NCBI RefSeq assembly: GCF_946221515.1
Contig: NZ_CAMJVK010000035.1
Span: 1-15,406, forward strand
DNA from: an uncultured Fenollaria sp.
GTDB taxonomy: Bacteria; Bacillota; Clostridia; Tissierellales; Peptoniphilaceae
Direction: 5' to 3'
Length of the DNA: 15,406 bases
In this document: piece after piece, positions 7,090 through 15,308 of the stretch
How the letters are laid out: every line of letters starts with the position of its first letter
Position numbering within the stretch: the stretch's first letter is position 1
Program-made: the position numbers and the translations under genes
The notes under the pieces: model-generated
What the model saw: the letters and a program-made list of their open reading frames with translations, nothing else
Databases searched by the model: none
What the model was told of the DNA's origin: nothing

Positions 7090-8049
7090 TTATATCTCCT
7101 CTGTAATTGAAAATGTTATTGAATCGATAATCTTTTTTGATAAAATAATTTTGCCGCCAAGTAGTTTCGCCGCCGCCTCACTAACTGAGTAAGCACCTGT
7201 AATCTTCTTAACAAAATCAGACTTTTCCGAGACATCTACCTCGTTAAGTTCATCTGCTGTATAAAAAATTAGCTCTCTGTCATATTTTTTACAAAGCTCT
7301 AGAAGAGCCTCTTCGTCTTTTTTTATATCGATTGAGCCAAAGCGCTTAATTGCCTTTGGATTTATGTCCATCTCTTTAAGAATTTCTTGAAAAGCTTTTT
7401 CTAAAACAGCAAAGTCCGTTCCTCGTCTTAGTCCTATGCCCATATTGTATTTTTTCTTTATTATATAAAGAGTATTTTTATCATCATTTTCATTATAGCT
7501 TTCATCTTGGATTATGGCGTAGTCCGCTTCACTTCTATCGTTCATGAACTTTTCATATTTAAAATCAAAATCATCTGCATCTAGATAAATTTTTTTATTA
7601 TTTACTATGGCCCCCATAATTATGGTAAGAGCTTCCCTTGAGTTATATGCAAAATCATTGTCCCTTAAATAAATGTCAAGGGCTTCTATTCCTCTATTAT
7701 CTGAGGCTGTTGTTATGACAGGCTCTGCGCCTATGGTCTTAGCAATATCTATGCCAAGTTCATTTGCCCCGCCTATGTGACCAGATAAAAGTGATATAAC
7801 ATGCTTTGCCTTGTCGTCAATCACAAGAACTGCTGGATCTGTGTATTTATCCTTGATTAAATGAGCAATTTTACGAACTGCTATACCAGTAGCGCTAATG
7901 AAAATTATTGTTTCAATTGAAGACCATTCTTTTTCTAAAACTTTATCAATATTTTTATCTTTATAAAAAATTTCTGCATCAAAGCTAGCTGCTATGGTTT
8001 TTGCTATAGCAAGGCCAGCCTCGGTGTAAGTGATAATAATCTTATTCAT
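7090..8049 (-). CDS. cbiG: Cobalt-precorrin-5A hydrolase
   Basis: A 319-residue protein that opens the delta-lactone of cobalt-precorrin-5A and releases the two-carbon fragment as acetaldehyde. The N-terminal/central region has ATGIAVRK (53-60), DPAVLVID (71-78), LLSGHIGGAN (87-96) and VITTASD (111-117). The C-terminal domain has GIGLRRG (204-210, usually GIGCRRG, so Cys is Leu here) and GAYSVSEAAA (285-294). An upstream in-frame start at 8130 would give a 27-residue unrelated extension deep inside cbiF, so I place the start at 8049. That ATG overlaps the cbiF stop by 8 bp. Its Shine-Dalgarno is weak (AGAAAAG), so translational coupling to cbiF is likely. Confidence 0.93.
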   Translation of the reverse strand: MNKIIITYTEAGLAIAKTIAASFDAEIFYKDKNIDKVLEKEWSSIETIIFISATGIAVRKIAHLIKDKYTDPAVLVIDDKAKHVISLLSGHIGGANELGIDIAKTIGAEPVITTASDNRGIEALDIYLRDNDFAYNSREALTIIMGAIVNNKKIYLDADDFDFKYEKFMNDRSEADYAIIQDESYNENDDKNTLYIIKKKYNMGIGLRRGTDFAVLEKAFQEILKEMDINPKAIKRFGSIDIKKDEEALLELCKKYDRELIFYTADELNEVDVSEKSDFVKKITGAYSVSEAAAKLLGGKIILSKKIIDSITFSITEEI

Positions 8050-8797
8050 GTGCTTTTCTATACTCAGTCGAGAAGCTTGGGTCATAAAGTTTACTTCTTT
8101 CGTAATGAGCATTAATAAAGTTACCGACAAGTATTAGAGCGTGCTTAGTAATCTTGTGCTCTTTGGCATCTTTAACGAGGTTTGCGATATTTGTATAAAT
8201 AATTTTTTCATCTGCCCATGTCGCCTTATAAGCGATAACTACGGGCGTATTTGGATCTTCGTAGCCTTCTAGTAGAGCTGCTTGTACCTTTTCTGTTAGC
8301 GAAGCCGATAGATAGATTGCCATAGATGTCTTGTGCTTAGCAAGCTCAGCTAGTTTTTCAGTCTCAGGCACCTTAGTCCTTCCCTCCATACGTGTGATGA
8401 TGAGCGTTTGACTCACTTCAGGTAGAGTGAATTCCTTAGCTATCCTAGCGCAAGCAGCTGTAGCACTTGTAACGCCTGGAATCACTTCGTATTTGTATCC
8501 AAGTAAGTCAAGCGTATCTATTTGCTCCTTAATTGCTCCATATATACTTGGGTCGCCTGTATGTAGTCTAACCGTGTTTAAACCAGCTTCCTCTGCTTTT
8601 GTAAACTCTTCTATAACTTCTTCCAAAGTCATCTTAGCTGAGTCTAATACCTTTGCGCCCTCTTTTATCCCAGATAATATATCCTTCGATACTAAAGAGC
8701 CAGCATATATAATCACGTCCGCTGCATTTAATAATTTTAGTCCCTTAACTGTAATTAAATCACTATCCCCAGGTCCTGCACCTACAAAACTAATCAT
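8042..8797 (-). CDS. cbiF: Cobalt-precorrin-4 C11-methyltransferase
   Basis: A 251-residue SAM-dependent methylase that methylates C11 of cobalt-precorrin-4. Motifs: VGAGPGDSD (5-13), HTGDPSIYG (79-87), VIPGVTSATAACARI (105-119) and the C11-type stretch SQTLIITRMEGRTKVP (129-144). Length is typical. A GTG at 8806 is possible, but it forms part of the ribosome binding site AGAGGTG that stands six bases before the ATG at 8797, so I chose that ATG. The gene overlaps cbiT and cbiG by 8 bp each. Confidence 0.95.
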   Translation of the reverse strand: MISFVGAGPGDSDLITVKGLKLLNAADVIIYAGSLVSKDILSGIKEGAKVLDSAKMTLEEVIEEFTKAEEAGLNTVRLHTGDPSIYGAIKEQIDTLDLLGYKYEVIPGVTSATAACARIAKEFTLPEVSQTLIITRMEGRTKVPETEKLAELAKHKTSMAIYLSASLTEKVQAALLEGYEDPNTPVVIAYKATWADEKIIYTNIANLVKDAKEHKITKHALILVGNFINAHYERSKLYDPSFSTEYRKAHE

Positions 8798-9338
8798 TCT
8801 TTTCACCTCTCACAATAATCACCGGATTTTCAGCTATCATCATCTCAAGCTTCTCCGCCCTAGACACATTTATCATGTATGTATCAATGTTTTTATAATT
8901 TCTCTTTTTTAGTAAATCTTTAAATTCATAAGCATTTTCAAAAATAATAAAACTAGCGATTACAGTAAAATTATTTTTTTCATCAAGCTTATCCATAATG
9001 CTCTCTAAATTTTTTCCTGAGCCGCCGATGTAAACCTTGTTAAAATCAGCTCCATCCATTCCCTCAGGCGCCTTGCCCTTTATGAGCTTAACATTATTTA
9101 GGCCAAACTTTTCAAAATTTTTCTTCGCTACCTCTATGGCCTCGTCATTTCTTTCAATCGTAGTGACTTCTTTACAAATGACGGCCATCTGACAAGTAAC
9201 GCTGCCTGTGCCCGTGCCTATCTCCAAAACTTTGTCATCTTCACTCACGTCTAGTAAACTCACTATTGCGTTTCTCTTTATAAACTTCGTCATAGGAACC
9301 TCGCCCCTGATAAAGTCCTCGTCCTTAAACCACTTCAT
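8790..9338 (-). CDS. cbiT: Cobalt-precorrin C15-methyltransferase / C12 decarboxylase
   Basis: A 182-residue Rossmann-type methyltransferase. CbiT methylates C15 and decarboxylates the C12 acetate, complementing CbiE; aerobic organisms carry both as one protein, CobL. Motifs: RGEVPMTK (11-18), a family signature, and the SAM-binding loop EIGTGTGSVT (39-48) followed by the acidic IER (61-63). The ATG lies inside the end of cbiE (14-bp overlap), with GGTGAT upstream. Separate, overlapping cbiE and cbiT genes are the usual anaerobic arrangement. Confidence 0.94.
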   Translation of the reverse strand: MKWFKDEDFIRGEVPMTKFIKRNAIVSLLDVSEDDKVLEIGTGTGSVTCQMAVICKEVTTIERNDEAIEVAKKNFEKFGLNNVKLIKGKAPEGMDGADFNKVYIGGSGKNLESIMDKLDEKNNFTVIASFIIFENAYEFKDLLKKRNYKNIDTYMINVSRAEKLEMMIAENPVIIVRGEKND

Positions 9339-9915
9339 TTATAATAATCACCACCGATAAACTATTTTCTATATCAATCTCATCGTCTGAATCGTAAGTC
9401 TTAATTATTTCTCCATTTTGAGATAAATTTGTGCCAACGATATATTTTCTTTTAATATTTTTTTCGTCCAAATATTTTTTTATAGCCTTTGGATTATTGT
9501 CCTTGTCACATAAAACTATAACCTTATCATTATTCATGACTATGGTCTTGAATCCATCGTCAAGCTCTCTTCCGTGAAGAGAATATGTTTTTGCCTCGTT
9601 CCAATTGACTTGCGCTTTGCTCATTAGGTACTGAAAAGCTGTTATAGACGGAATAACCTCATCAATGGCTATGCCCTCACGCTTCAGATAATCAACTGCG
9701 CCAAAAAATGATGGGTCGCCAGATAATAATAAAACGCCTTCTGTAATATTTTTTAGATCTTTAACAGAAATTTCATTTATATGAGTGAATTCATCTTCAA
9801 GCTCTTCCTTAACCCTTTTAAACGCATAAACCTTTGAAGCATTTTTTATAGTCCTATAGGCTCTAACGCTCATATATTCACTTTTACCTGGTCCTACTCC
9901 AACAACTATTAACAA
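9325..9915 (-). CDS. cbiE: Cobalt-precorrin C5-methyltransferase
   Basis: A 196-residue SAM-dependent tetrapyrrole methylase that methylates C5. Motifs: VGVGPG (5-10), LLSGDPSFFG (63-72) and the CbiE/CobL signature SLHGRE (112-117). The stretch after the second strand reads EVIPSITAFQ where PGxSS is usual, so one Gly is absent; this is a small divergence. The start codon is TTG, overlapping the cbiD stop by 7 bp, with AAGGGG seven bases before it. Length is near the family's usual 200. Confidence 0.93.
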   Translation of the reverse strand: MLIVVGVGPGKSEYMSVRAYRTIKNASKVYAFKRVKEELEDEFTHINEISVKDLKNITEGVLLLSGDPSFFGAVDYLKREGIAIDEVIPSITAFQYLMSKAQVNWNEAKTYSLHGRELDDGFKTIVMNNDKVIVLCDKDNNPKAIKKYLDEKNIKRKYIVGTNLSQNGEIIKTYDSDDEIDIENSLSVVIIINEVV

Positions 9916-10976
9916 TCTAATACCCCTTTTTCAAACGAATATACTTTTACGCTGACTTCAAGCGAATCATCTTTTAAATATGTTTTGACACGCTTTTCAC
10001 AGCCTTCTTCCATAGCGCACAAAACATCCTTGTAGCCTGCATCATAAAGATAATTGTAGCATTTTTCTGCTGTGATAAACGCATCCACCTCTTTAATGAG
10101 CTCATAAGGCTTATTCATCATCGCTAAATAATATACAAAGGCCTCCATACGCGTATCGGCGTTCTTTGAGTGCGTGTTAAATACACCTATTGACAGCTTT
10201 GCAAACTTACCTATGTGACCGATGAGAGTTATTTTTCTAAAACCAATTTCATAAGCCATCTTTAATGAGTCGCCGATATAATTACTAGTTAAAACAACAT
10301 TTTCTTTTATGCCAATGCTATTGGCTTCTTTTAGGCCATGACTTCCTGGCGTAAGAACGATTTCTCTAGATCCCTTATCAATATAAAGTGTTTTTATCTC
10401 TAAATTTATAGTTTTAAGAAGAGCATCTTCACTCATAGGCTTAACTAGCCCAGTAGAGCCGATTATCGAAATGCCTCCTTCTATGCCGATATTTGGATTG
10501 AAAGTCTTTTTACCGATTTCGACACCCATGGGCGTAAATATGGTAACGTCTGCGCCTTTATCAGTTAAAAGCTCGACCTCTTTAGTAATCATCTCTCTTG
10601 GCACTTTGTTTATGGCGTATTCACCTTTTTTGCCAAAGATTGAATCGTTTGTGTAAATGCCAACGCCTTCGCCGCCCTTGATAATTACTTTGCCATCATC
10701 TCTTAAAGAAACTTTTGAAAAAATTTCTATGCCATTGGTTTGATCTGGGTCATCACCAGCGTCCTTTATAACTGAGCTTATGGCGTAGCCATCACCCTTT
10801 TCATTAGAATTGATGGCAACGTTAATTGTTTCATTGCATGGCAAATCTATATCGTATTCATTTACTGGTGCATCTAAAAGATTTATAAGCGCTGCATGTG
10901 TTGCAACAGCCGCGCACGTGCCAGTTGTGTAGCCGTATCTAAGGCTTTTACCATCAACTATATCGTATTTATTCAT
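9909..10976 (-). CDS. cbiD: Cobalt-precorrin-5B C1-methyltransferase
   Basis: A 355-residue protein of the CbiD family, which methylates C1 in the anaerobic pathway with SAM and has a fold unlike the other methylases. Signature pieces: RYGYTTGTCAA (13-23), VIKDAGDDPDQTNG (69-82), GIEGGISIIGSTGLVKPMS (164-182), LTPGSHGL (208-215) and IGHIGKFAKLSIG (252-264) followed by NTHSKNADTRME. Length is typical. The ATG overlaps the cbiC stop by 4 bp (ATGA) with no obvious Shine-Dalgarno, so it is probably translated by coupling. Confidence 0.95.
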   Translation of the reverse strand: MNKYDIVDGKSLRYGYTTGTCAAVATHAALINLLDAPVNEYDIDLPCNETINVAINSNEKGDGYAISSVIKDAGDDPDQTNGIEIFSKVSLRDDGKVIIKGGEGVGIYTNDSIFGKKGEYAINKVPREMITKEVELLTDKGADVTIFTPMGVEIGKKTFNPNIGIEGGISIIGSTGLVKPMSEDALLKTINLEIKTLYIDKGSREIVLTPGSHGLKEANSIGIKENVVLTSNYIGDSLKMAYEIGFRKITLIGHIGKFAKLSIGVFNTHSKNADTRMEAFVYYLAMMNKPYELIKEVDAFITAEKCYNYLYDAGYKDVLCAMEEGCEKRVKTYLKDDSLEVSVKVYSFEKGVLDC

Positions 10977-11602
10977 TTTCTATATAAAATATATAAAAGC
11001 GCGTTGATTATTGATGCTGCTACGTTTGATCCGCCTTTGTTGCCAACTGTCGAGATTTGAGCTATGCCTACTTCTCTAAGCGCTTCCTTTGATTCAGCCG
11101 CTCCAACGAAACCGACTGGCACACCAATAATTGCCTTTGGATGAATTTTTTCTTCTTTAATCAGTTCTATGATTCTATATAGAGCGGTTGGTGCGTTGCC
11201 TACTGAGTATATGGCTATGTCTTCGCCTATAGTCTTATCTATGGCTTGGTAGCTTCTTGTTGTGCCTTTTTCTTTAGCTAGCTCCCTTACATCATCATCT
11301 TTGATGTGATTAATAATCTCACAATTTAGCTTCTTTAGGCTATTTTCATTAACGCCAGCCATAGTCATCCTCGTGTCAGTATAAATCTTGGCACCATTTT
11401 TTAGCGCATCAAGTGCTTCGTCAAGAAAATTATTTCTTATATCAATTATGTTCTTATAATCAAAATCGCCTGTCGAGTGAATCATCCTCTTCACTATAAG
11501 CTTTTCAGTATCAGTAAATTTTGTTCCTACAAGCTCCTTATCGATTATGTCCATACTTGTGTTTTCAATATTCATAGGGTTATTGTCATAATTATACATC
11601 AT
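10973..11602 (-). CDS. cbiC: Cobalt-precorrin-8 methylmutase
   Basis: A 209-residue enzyme that moves the methyl group from C11 to C12, giving cobyrinic acid. The catalytic histidine is His42 in RMIHSTGDFD. Other family motifs are SVGNAPTALYRI (133-144), GVPVGFVGAAESKEAL (160-175) and GNKGGSNVAASI at the C-terminus. A GTG at 11608 is part of the AGAGGTG ribosome binding site, so I prefer the ATG at 11602; the adjacent ATG at 11599 is equally possible. The gene overlaps the end of cbiA by 11 bp and cbiD by 4 bp. Confidence 0.94.
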   Translation of the reverse strand: MMYNYDNNPMNIENTSMDIIDKELVGTKFTDTEKLIVKRMIHSTGDFDYKNIIDIRNNFLDEALDALKNGAKIYTDTRMTMAGVNENSLKKLNCEIINHIKDDDVRELAKEKGTTRSYQAIDKTIGEDIAIYSVGNAPTALYRIIELIKEEKIHPKAIIGVPVGFVGAAESKEALREVGIAQISTVGNKGGSNVAASIINALLYILYRK

Positions 11603-12893
11603 TTTCACCTCTTAAACTATCTATCTTTTTATAAAAATATTCTTCATCTTGAACAAAGGATATGTTTTGCTCAATCGCTACGACTCTTTCGTTTGCAAAA
11701 GAGCTCGTCCAAGTGTCTTCTCTATATGGTTTTTCTACCTTAAATAAATTAAATTCGTTATCACTTAAGCTGCTCTTATGAAATTCTTGCGAATGGAAAA
11801 TTTTGTCTTGATCAAACAAAAAATTCTTTCTAAGTGCTTTTAGATAAGCGTAACCAAAATTATGAAGCCTCTTTTCGCTCACAGCCTTGCCATTCATAAG
11901 GCCAAGCATCTTGTGCTCGTTAAAGCTTTCTGCTAAAAAGTAAGTCGCTTCACCTTCGGTAAATATTTTTCCGCCATTATCATAATATTTTTTTATGCTT
12001 CCTAAGGATTTTGATTTTTCGATTATCTCTAAATAATCTTTTAAATTGCCTCCGCCAATGTAGAGTAAATCAGCTTCAGGAACTTCTTCCTCGTCTAGCA
12101 CAGAAAAATATTTCACATTAAAATATTTTTCTAGAAAATCAATATTCTCTTTGTAATAGAAATTAAATGCCTTGTCATAGGCTATCGCTACTCTAGTTTT
12201 TGATTTTGGAAAATCTTTTTTTGCTTCTGTCTTTGCCGCTTCAAAATATTTTAAAAGTTTTTCAAAATCTATCTCTTTTTCTAATTTTGCAGCTATTCTG
12301 TCAAGCTTCTCATCAAAAGCCTTGATATCACTTGGCAGTTCTAGTCCAAGGTCCTTGTCCTCTATAAGAAAGTCCTCGTCCATTTCGATATTACCAAAAA
12401 CTTCTAAGCCAAGTTCTTTTTCTGCTAGATCCTTATATATCGTATATAATTTTGCATGTGTTTTATTAAATATGACGCCAACAATATTATCAGCGTAGTC
12501 TGTAAAGCCTTTTAGCTTAGCAATTAGTGAAAACATCTCGCCCTTTGGTGTAAGTACTAAAACTGTCTTTAGTCCCAAAGCTTTTGCATTAGCATAAGTT
12601 GATGCCTCCATCGTATTATATATGCCGTCTAGGTAGCCCATAACACCTTCTAGAACACAGTAGTCCGCATCACTTGCGCCTACTTCAGTTGCGCCACTCT
12701 TTTGCATGAAGATGTCAACATTACCATAGTCACCCTTAGATGCGAAGGAGCCGAGCCTTGAATCGATAAAATCGGGTCCACTCTTAAGGTACTTCACTTT
12801 ATTATTTTTATTCGCAAGCAGTCTTGCCAAAGCTAAACTTATAGTTGTCTTGCCGCTATTTGAGTTCATTGCGGCTATGCATATGCCTTTCAA
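11592..12893 (-). CDS. cbiA: Cobyrinic acid a,c-diamide synthase, glutaminase Cys absent
   Basis: A 433-residue CbiA. The N-terminal ATP-binding domain is well preserved: P-loop SNSGKTT (11-17), KSGPDFIDSRLG (37-48) and CVLEGVMGYLDG (79-90). The C-terminal class I glutamine amidotransferase domain has AYDKAFNFYYKENIDFLE (238-255), IGGGNLKDY (279-287), FGYAYL (346-351) and SQEFHKSS (368-375). The nucleophile region, normally AECGGLMYL, here reads TEGEATYFL (312-320), so the cysteine is Gly314 (codon GGT at 11954-11952). The only cysteines in the protein are Cys5 and Cys79. The second catalytic residue, His372, is kept. It may therefore use free ammonia or a partner glutaminase. The start is TTG, overlapping the cobD stop by four bases, with GGGAGAT upstream. 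Confidence 0.9.
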   Translation of the reverse strand: MKGICIAAMNSNSGKTTISLALARLLANKNNKVKYLKSGPDFIDSRLGSFASKGDYGNVDIFMQKSGATEVGASDADYCVLEGVMGYLDGIYNTMEASTYANAKALGLKTVLVLTPKGEMFSLIAKLKGFTDYADNIVGVIFNKTHAKLYTIYKDLAEKELGLEVFGNIEMDEDFLIEDKDLGLELPSDIKAFDEKLDRIAAKLEKEIDFEKLLKYFEAAKTEAKKDFPKSKTRVAIAYDKAFNFYYKENIDFLEKYFNVKYFSVLDEEEVPEADLLYIGGGNLKDYLEIIEKSKSLGSIKKYYDNGGKIFTEGEATYFLAESFNEHKMLGLMNGKAVSEKRLHNFGYAYLKALRKNFLFDQDKIFHSQEFHKSSLSDNEFNLFKVEKPYREDTWTSSFANERVVAIEQNISFVQDEEYFYKKIDSLRGENDV

Positions 12894-13906
12894 TTTTCTA
12901 TCTCCCTTAGTTTTTCGATTAAATAATCATTCTCTTCACGAGTTCTTATCGCAAGGCGCACATAATTTTTTCCGATATTCTTGTAGCCTTGCATCCTTCT
13001 TATTAATATACCCTTTTCTAGCATAATCATATACATTTCTTCGTCATTAAGTTTTTTTAATTTAATTAAATAGAAATTCGCATCACTATCTATCATCTCA
13101 AAATTTTCAAAATCTTTATATAAATTTTTTAATCTATTTCTTTCTTCTTGATAATATTTTTTTGTTTGGCTTAAATATTCTTCACTATTTGCCAATAATT
13201 TTGCTGCTTCGTTTTGAATAAAGCCTATTGACCAAGCAAGACTCAATTCATCGTAGTAGTCTTTGAAGTCTTTTGGCGCATAGGCAAAGCCAAAGCGCAC
13301 GCCTGGCAAAGCAAATGTCTTTGTCATGGCTCTTACAATAATCACGTCTTCATCCTTAAATAATTTTATGCTGTCATAATCATGCAGAGTAAACTCAATA
13401 AAGGCCTCATCAAGTAAAAGTGTCGCGCCATGCTCTTTGCAAATTTTTTGCGCCTTAATTAGTTCTTCTTTTTTTAATAATCTGCCATTAGGATTATTTG
13501 GGTTAGTGAGTATAAGTAAGTCACCCTTCTTTAAAATATTTAATTCATCAAAATTTATTTTAAAATCCTTATATTTTATTCTAATCAGTTCTTTTTTGTA
13601 AACACTCGCTCTAAGCTCGTACTCGTAAAACGAAGGGTCAAAAATAACCACTCGACTCGCCCTGTGTATCGCCTTATCAATTATCTCTATAGACCCATTG
13701 CCCAGGATAATATTAGACGCATCACAAGCCAAGTAAGTGGCTACATTATCTATCGCTTCTCTCGCCTTTATGTCGGGATAAACATTGACATGGTCAAAAT
13801 CTTCCCTGATAATTGAGAAAAGTCTTTCGTTCATATTAAATACGTTTATGTTAGAGCTGAAATCTATGAGTTTTTTATCATAATCATAAAAATTGGCTCC
13901 GTGCAT
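12890..13906 (-). CDS. cobD: L-threonine-O-3-phosphate decarboxylase
   Basis: A 338-residue PLP-dependent fold-type I protein of the CobD/HisC group. CobD decarboxylates threonine phosphate to the aminopropanol phosphate that links the corrin ring to the nucleotide loop. Motifs: N-terminal HGAN followed by DFSSNIN (15-21), as in CobD; GNGSIEII (69-76); TNPNNPNGRLL (134-144); DEAFIEF (166-172); and the PLP lysine Lys196 in VRAMTKTFALPGVRFGFA. The usual Ser four residues... three before that lysine is Ala here. HisC is the main alternative, but the HGAN/DFSSNIN start and the operon context favour CobD. It starts three bases after the upstream gene, whose last codons supply the GGAAG site. Confidence 0.88.
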   Translation of the reverse strand: MHGANFYDYDKKLIDFSSNINVFNMNERLFSIIREDFDHVNVYPDIKAREAIDNVATYLACDASNIILGNGSIEIIDKAIHRASRVVIFDPSFYEYELRASVYKKELIRIKYKDFKINFDELNILKKGDLLILTNPNNPNGRLLKKEELIKAQKICKEHGATLLLDEAFIEFTLHDYDSIKLFKDEDVIIVRAMTKTFALPGVRFGFAYAPKDFKDYYDELSLAWSIGFIQNEAAKLLANSEEYLSQTKKYYQEERNRLKNLYKDFENFEMIDSDANFYLIKLKKLNDEEMYMIMLEKGILIRRMQGYKNIGKNYVRLAIRTREENDYLIEKLREIEN

Positions 13907-13909
13907 AAT

Positions 13910-15286
13910 TTACTTCCTTTTCTTTAAGTAGAATAGCGAGATATAATCGTTATCCTTGCGTATTTCTTCCTCATCTGTAAGATACATTTCGTTCGGCATC
14001 GATATTCTCTTAAAATATTCCGCTTCGTAAGTATCTTTTAGCTTTAAAACAGCTTCTTTATTAAGAGTTCCTTTAAGTATAACAGCTCTGTCAGGCTTTG
14101 CCGACTCAACTAGCTCTGTGTTATCGCTTATCACAAGACTTTCGCCCTTTTCAATAAGCGGCTCTTTATTCATGGCAGTCAGTGCAACAAAGGACGGCAT
14201 GCCATTAATTAGATTTATATTTATCTTTTTATCAAGTATCTTACTTAGATTCATAGGTGTCGAAAAAACTGCCGCATCGCCTATAGTTACGAAGCTCACG
14301 TCTCTATACTCAGCTAAAGCCTCTTCTAGTTTAAGTTTTAAATCATTATATAAAGCTTCGTTAGCACTTTTCATATCAAATGGCATCTTAATGATTGGCT
14401 TATCATCAATGTAGCTCATAACTGTGTCAAGAGCAAGATTACGGCCTCTGTTGTCAAGAACAAAGACAGCGTTTGTATTTTTTAAAGTAAGTATAGCCTT
14501 GACAGTTAATAAATCTTCATCTCCAGGCCCAACGCCAACTATGTTTAGTAGCGGCTCTTCCATTGCCTTAACTTTTTCTATAGAGTCGTTTAAGAAATAA
14601 TCTTCTTCTCCAAGACCCTTATCTATAAGTTTTACCTCGTAGCCACGCTTTTCTAGCCTTGTTTTGATTGAGTCCTCATCATCAGAAGCAATGTCTTCAA
14701 GCATGTGAACACCAGAAACTAGCATAAATGGTCTTAGATAAATTGTTTTTGTATCTTTAGATAAATTTTCTACAACGCTATCAAGATCAAGTTCACCCTC
14801 AATGCTCATCATGTGATATTTATTGTTCTTTCCTCTAAAAGCATTGTCAATGTCTTCGTATATCCTATCGGCCACATGATAAGTACCATGACCCACATAA
14901 ATAAATTCTTCGCCTTCGTTTAATTTAAAGGCAGTCATTCCATCTATAAGCTTAGCTATATCCTTGCTATTACTGATAAATGGCGTAGTCAGTCTATTTG
15001 AAACATTTTTAAGCTTCTTATACTCTTCTCCTGGGATGATGTTTGTCGAAACTACTCTTATGTCTTTGTATCCAGCTTCTTTAAGCTTCTTAATAGCCTC
15101 GCACTCATCATCAAAAGACATGCCCTTCTTTTCAAGTATCTTCTTTACTATCCTTGAAGTGAAGCATATCTTTATATCGTAGTCCTTAAATTCATTTTTA
15201 AAGCCATTAATAAATTTATCAATGACTCTTTCATGTTCCCTAAGCCTTGTTGTGCCAAAAAAACTAAGTAATATTGCCTTTTTCAT
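13910..15286 (-). CDS. cbiK-cbiL: CbiK-CbiL fusion: cobalt chelatase and C20-methyltransferase
   Basis: A 458-residue, two-domain protein. Residues 1-240 are CbiK, the anaerobic chelatase that inserts cobalt into sirohydrochlorin: IIPGEEYKKL (83-92), His133 in YVGHGTYH, and His194 in VSGVHMLEDIASDDED, the residues expected to bind metal. Residues 247-458 are CbiL, which methylates C20 of the product: VGVGPGDEDLLT (250-261), TIGDAAVFSTPMN (334-346) and NGMPSFVALTAM (361-372). The family motif GDP reads GDA here. Consecutive steps are thus joined in one chain, suggesting transfer of cobalt-factor II between domains. An in-frame ATG at 15298 overlaps the ribosome binding site, so I use the ATG at 15286, which has GGAGG five bases upstream. 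It is the first gene of the operon within the window. Confidence 0.9.
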   Translation of the reverse strand: MKKAILLSFFGTTRLREHERVIDKFINGFKNEFKDYDIKICFTSRIVKKILEKKGMSFDDECEAIKKLKEAGYKDIRVVSTNIIPGEEYKKLKNVSNRLTTPFISNSKDIAKLIDGMTAFKLNEGEEFIYVGHGTYHVADRIYEDIDNAFRGKNNKYHMMSIEGELDLDSVVENLSKDTKTIYLRPFMLVSGVHMLEDIASDDEDSIKTRLEKRGYEVKLIDKGLGEEDYFLNDSIEKVKAMEEPLLNIVGVGPGDEDLLTVKAILTLKNTNAVFVLDNRGRNLALDTVMSYIDDKPIIKMPFDMKSANEALYNDLKLKLEEALAEYRDVSFVTIGDAAVFSTPMNLSKILDKKININLINGMPSFVALTAMNKEPLIEKGESLVISDNTELVESAKPDRAVILKGTLNKEAVLKLKDTYEAEYFKRISMPNEMYLTDEEEIRKDNDYISLFYLKKRK

Positions 15287-15308
15287 ATGAACCTCCATAA
15301 TATGTACT

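Noticed and set aside
8050..8130. N-terminal extension of CbiG starting at 8130
   Set aside because: The extra 27 residues resemble no CbiG and overlap cbiF by 89 bases; the ATG at 8049 begins exactly where family similarity begins.
8427..8912. 161-residue open frame on the plus strand over cbiF and cbiT
   Set aside because: It lies entirely opposite two well-supported genes and shows no recognisable motif.
12890..13906. Histidinol-phosphate aminotransferase (HisC)
   Set aside because: The fold is shared, but the N-terminal HGAN and DFSSNIN motifs and the cobalamin operon context fit CobD better, and no histidine genes are nearby.
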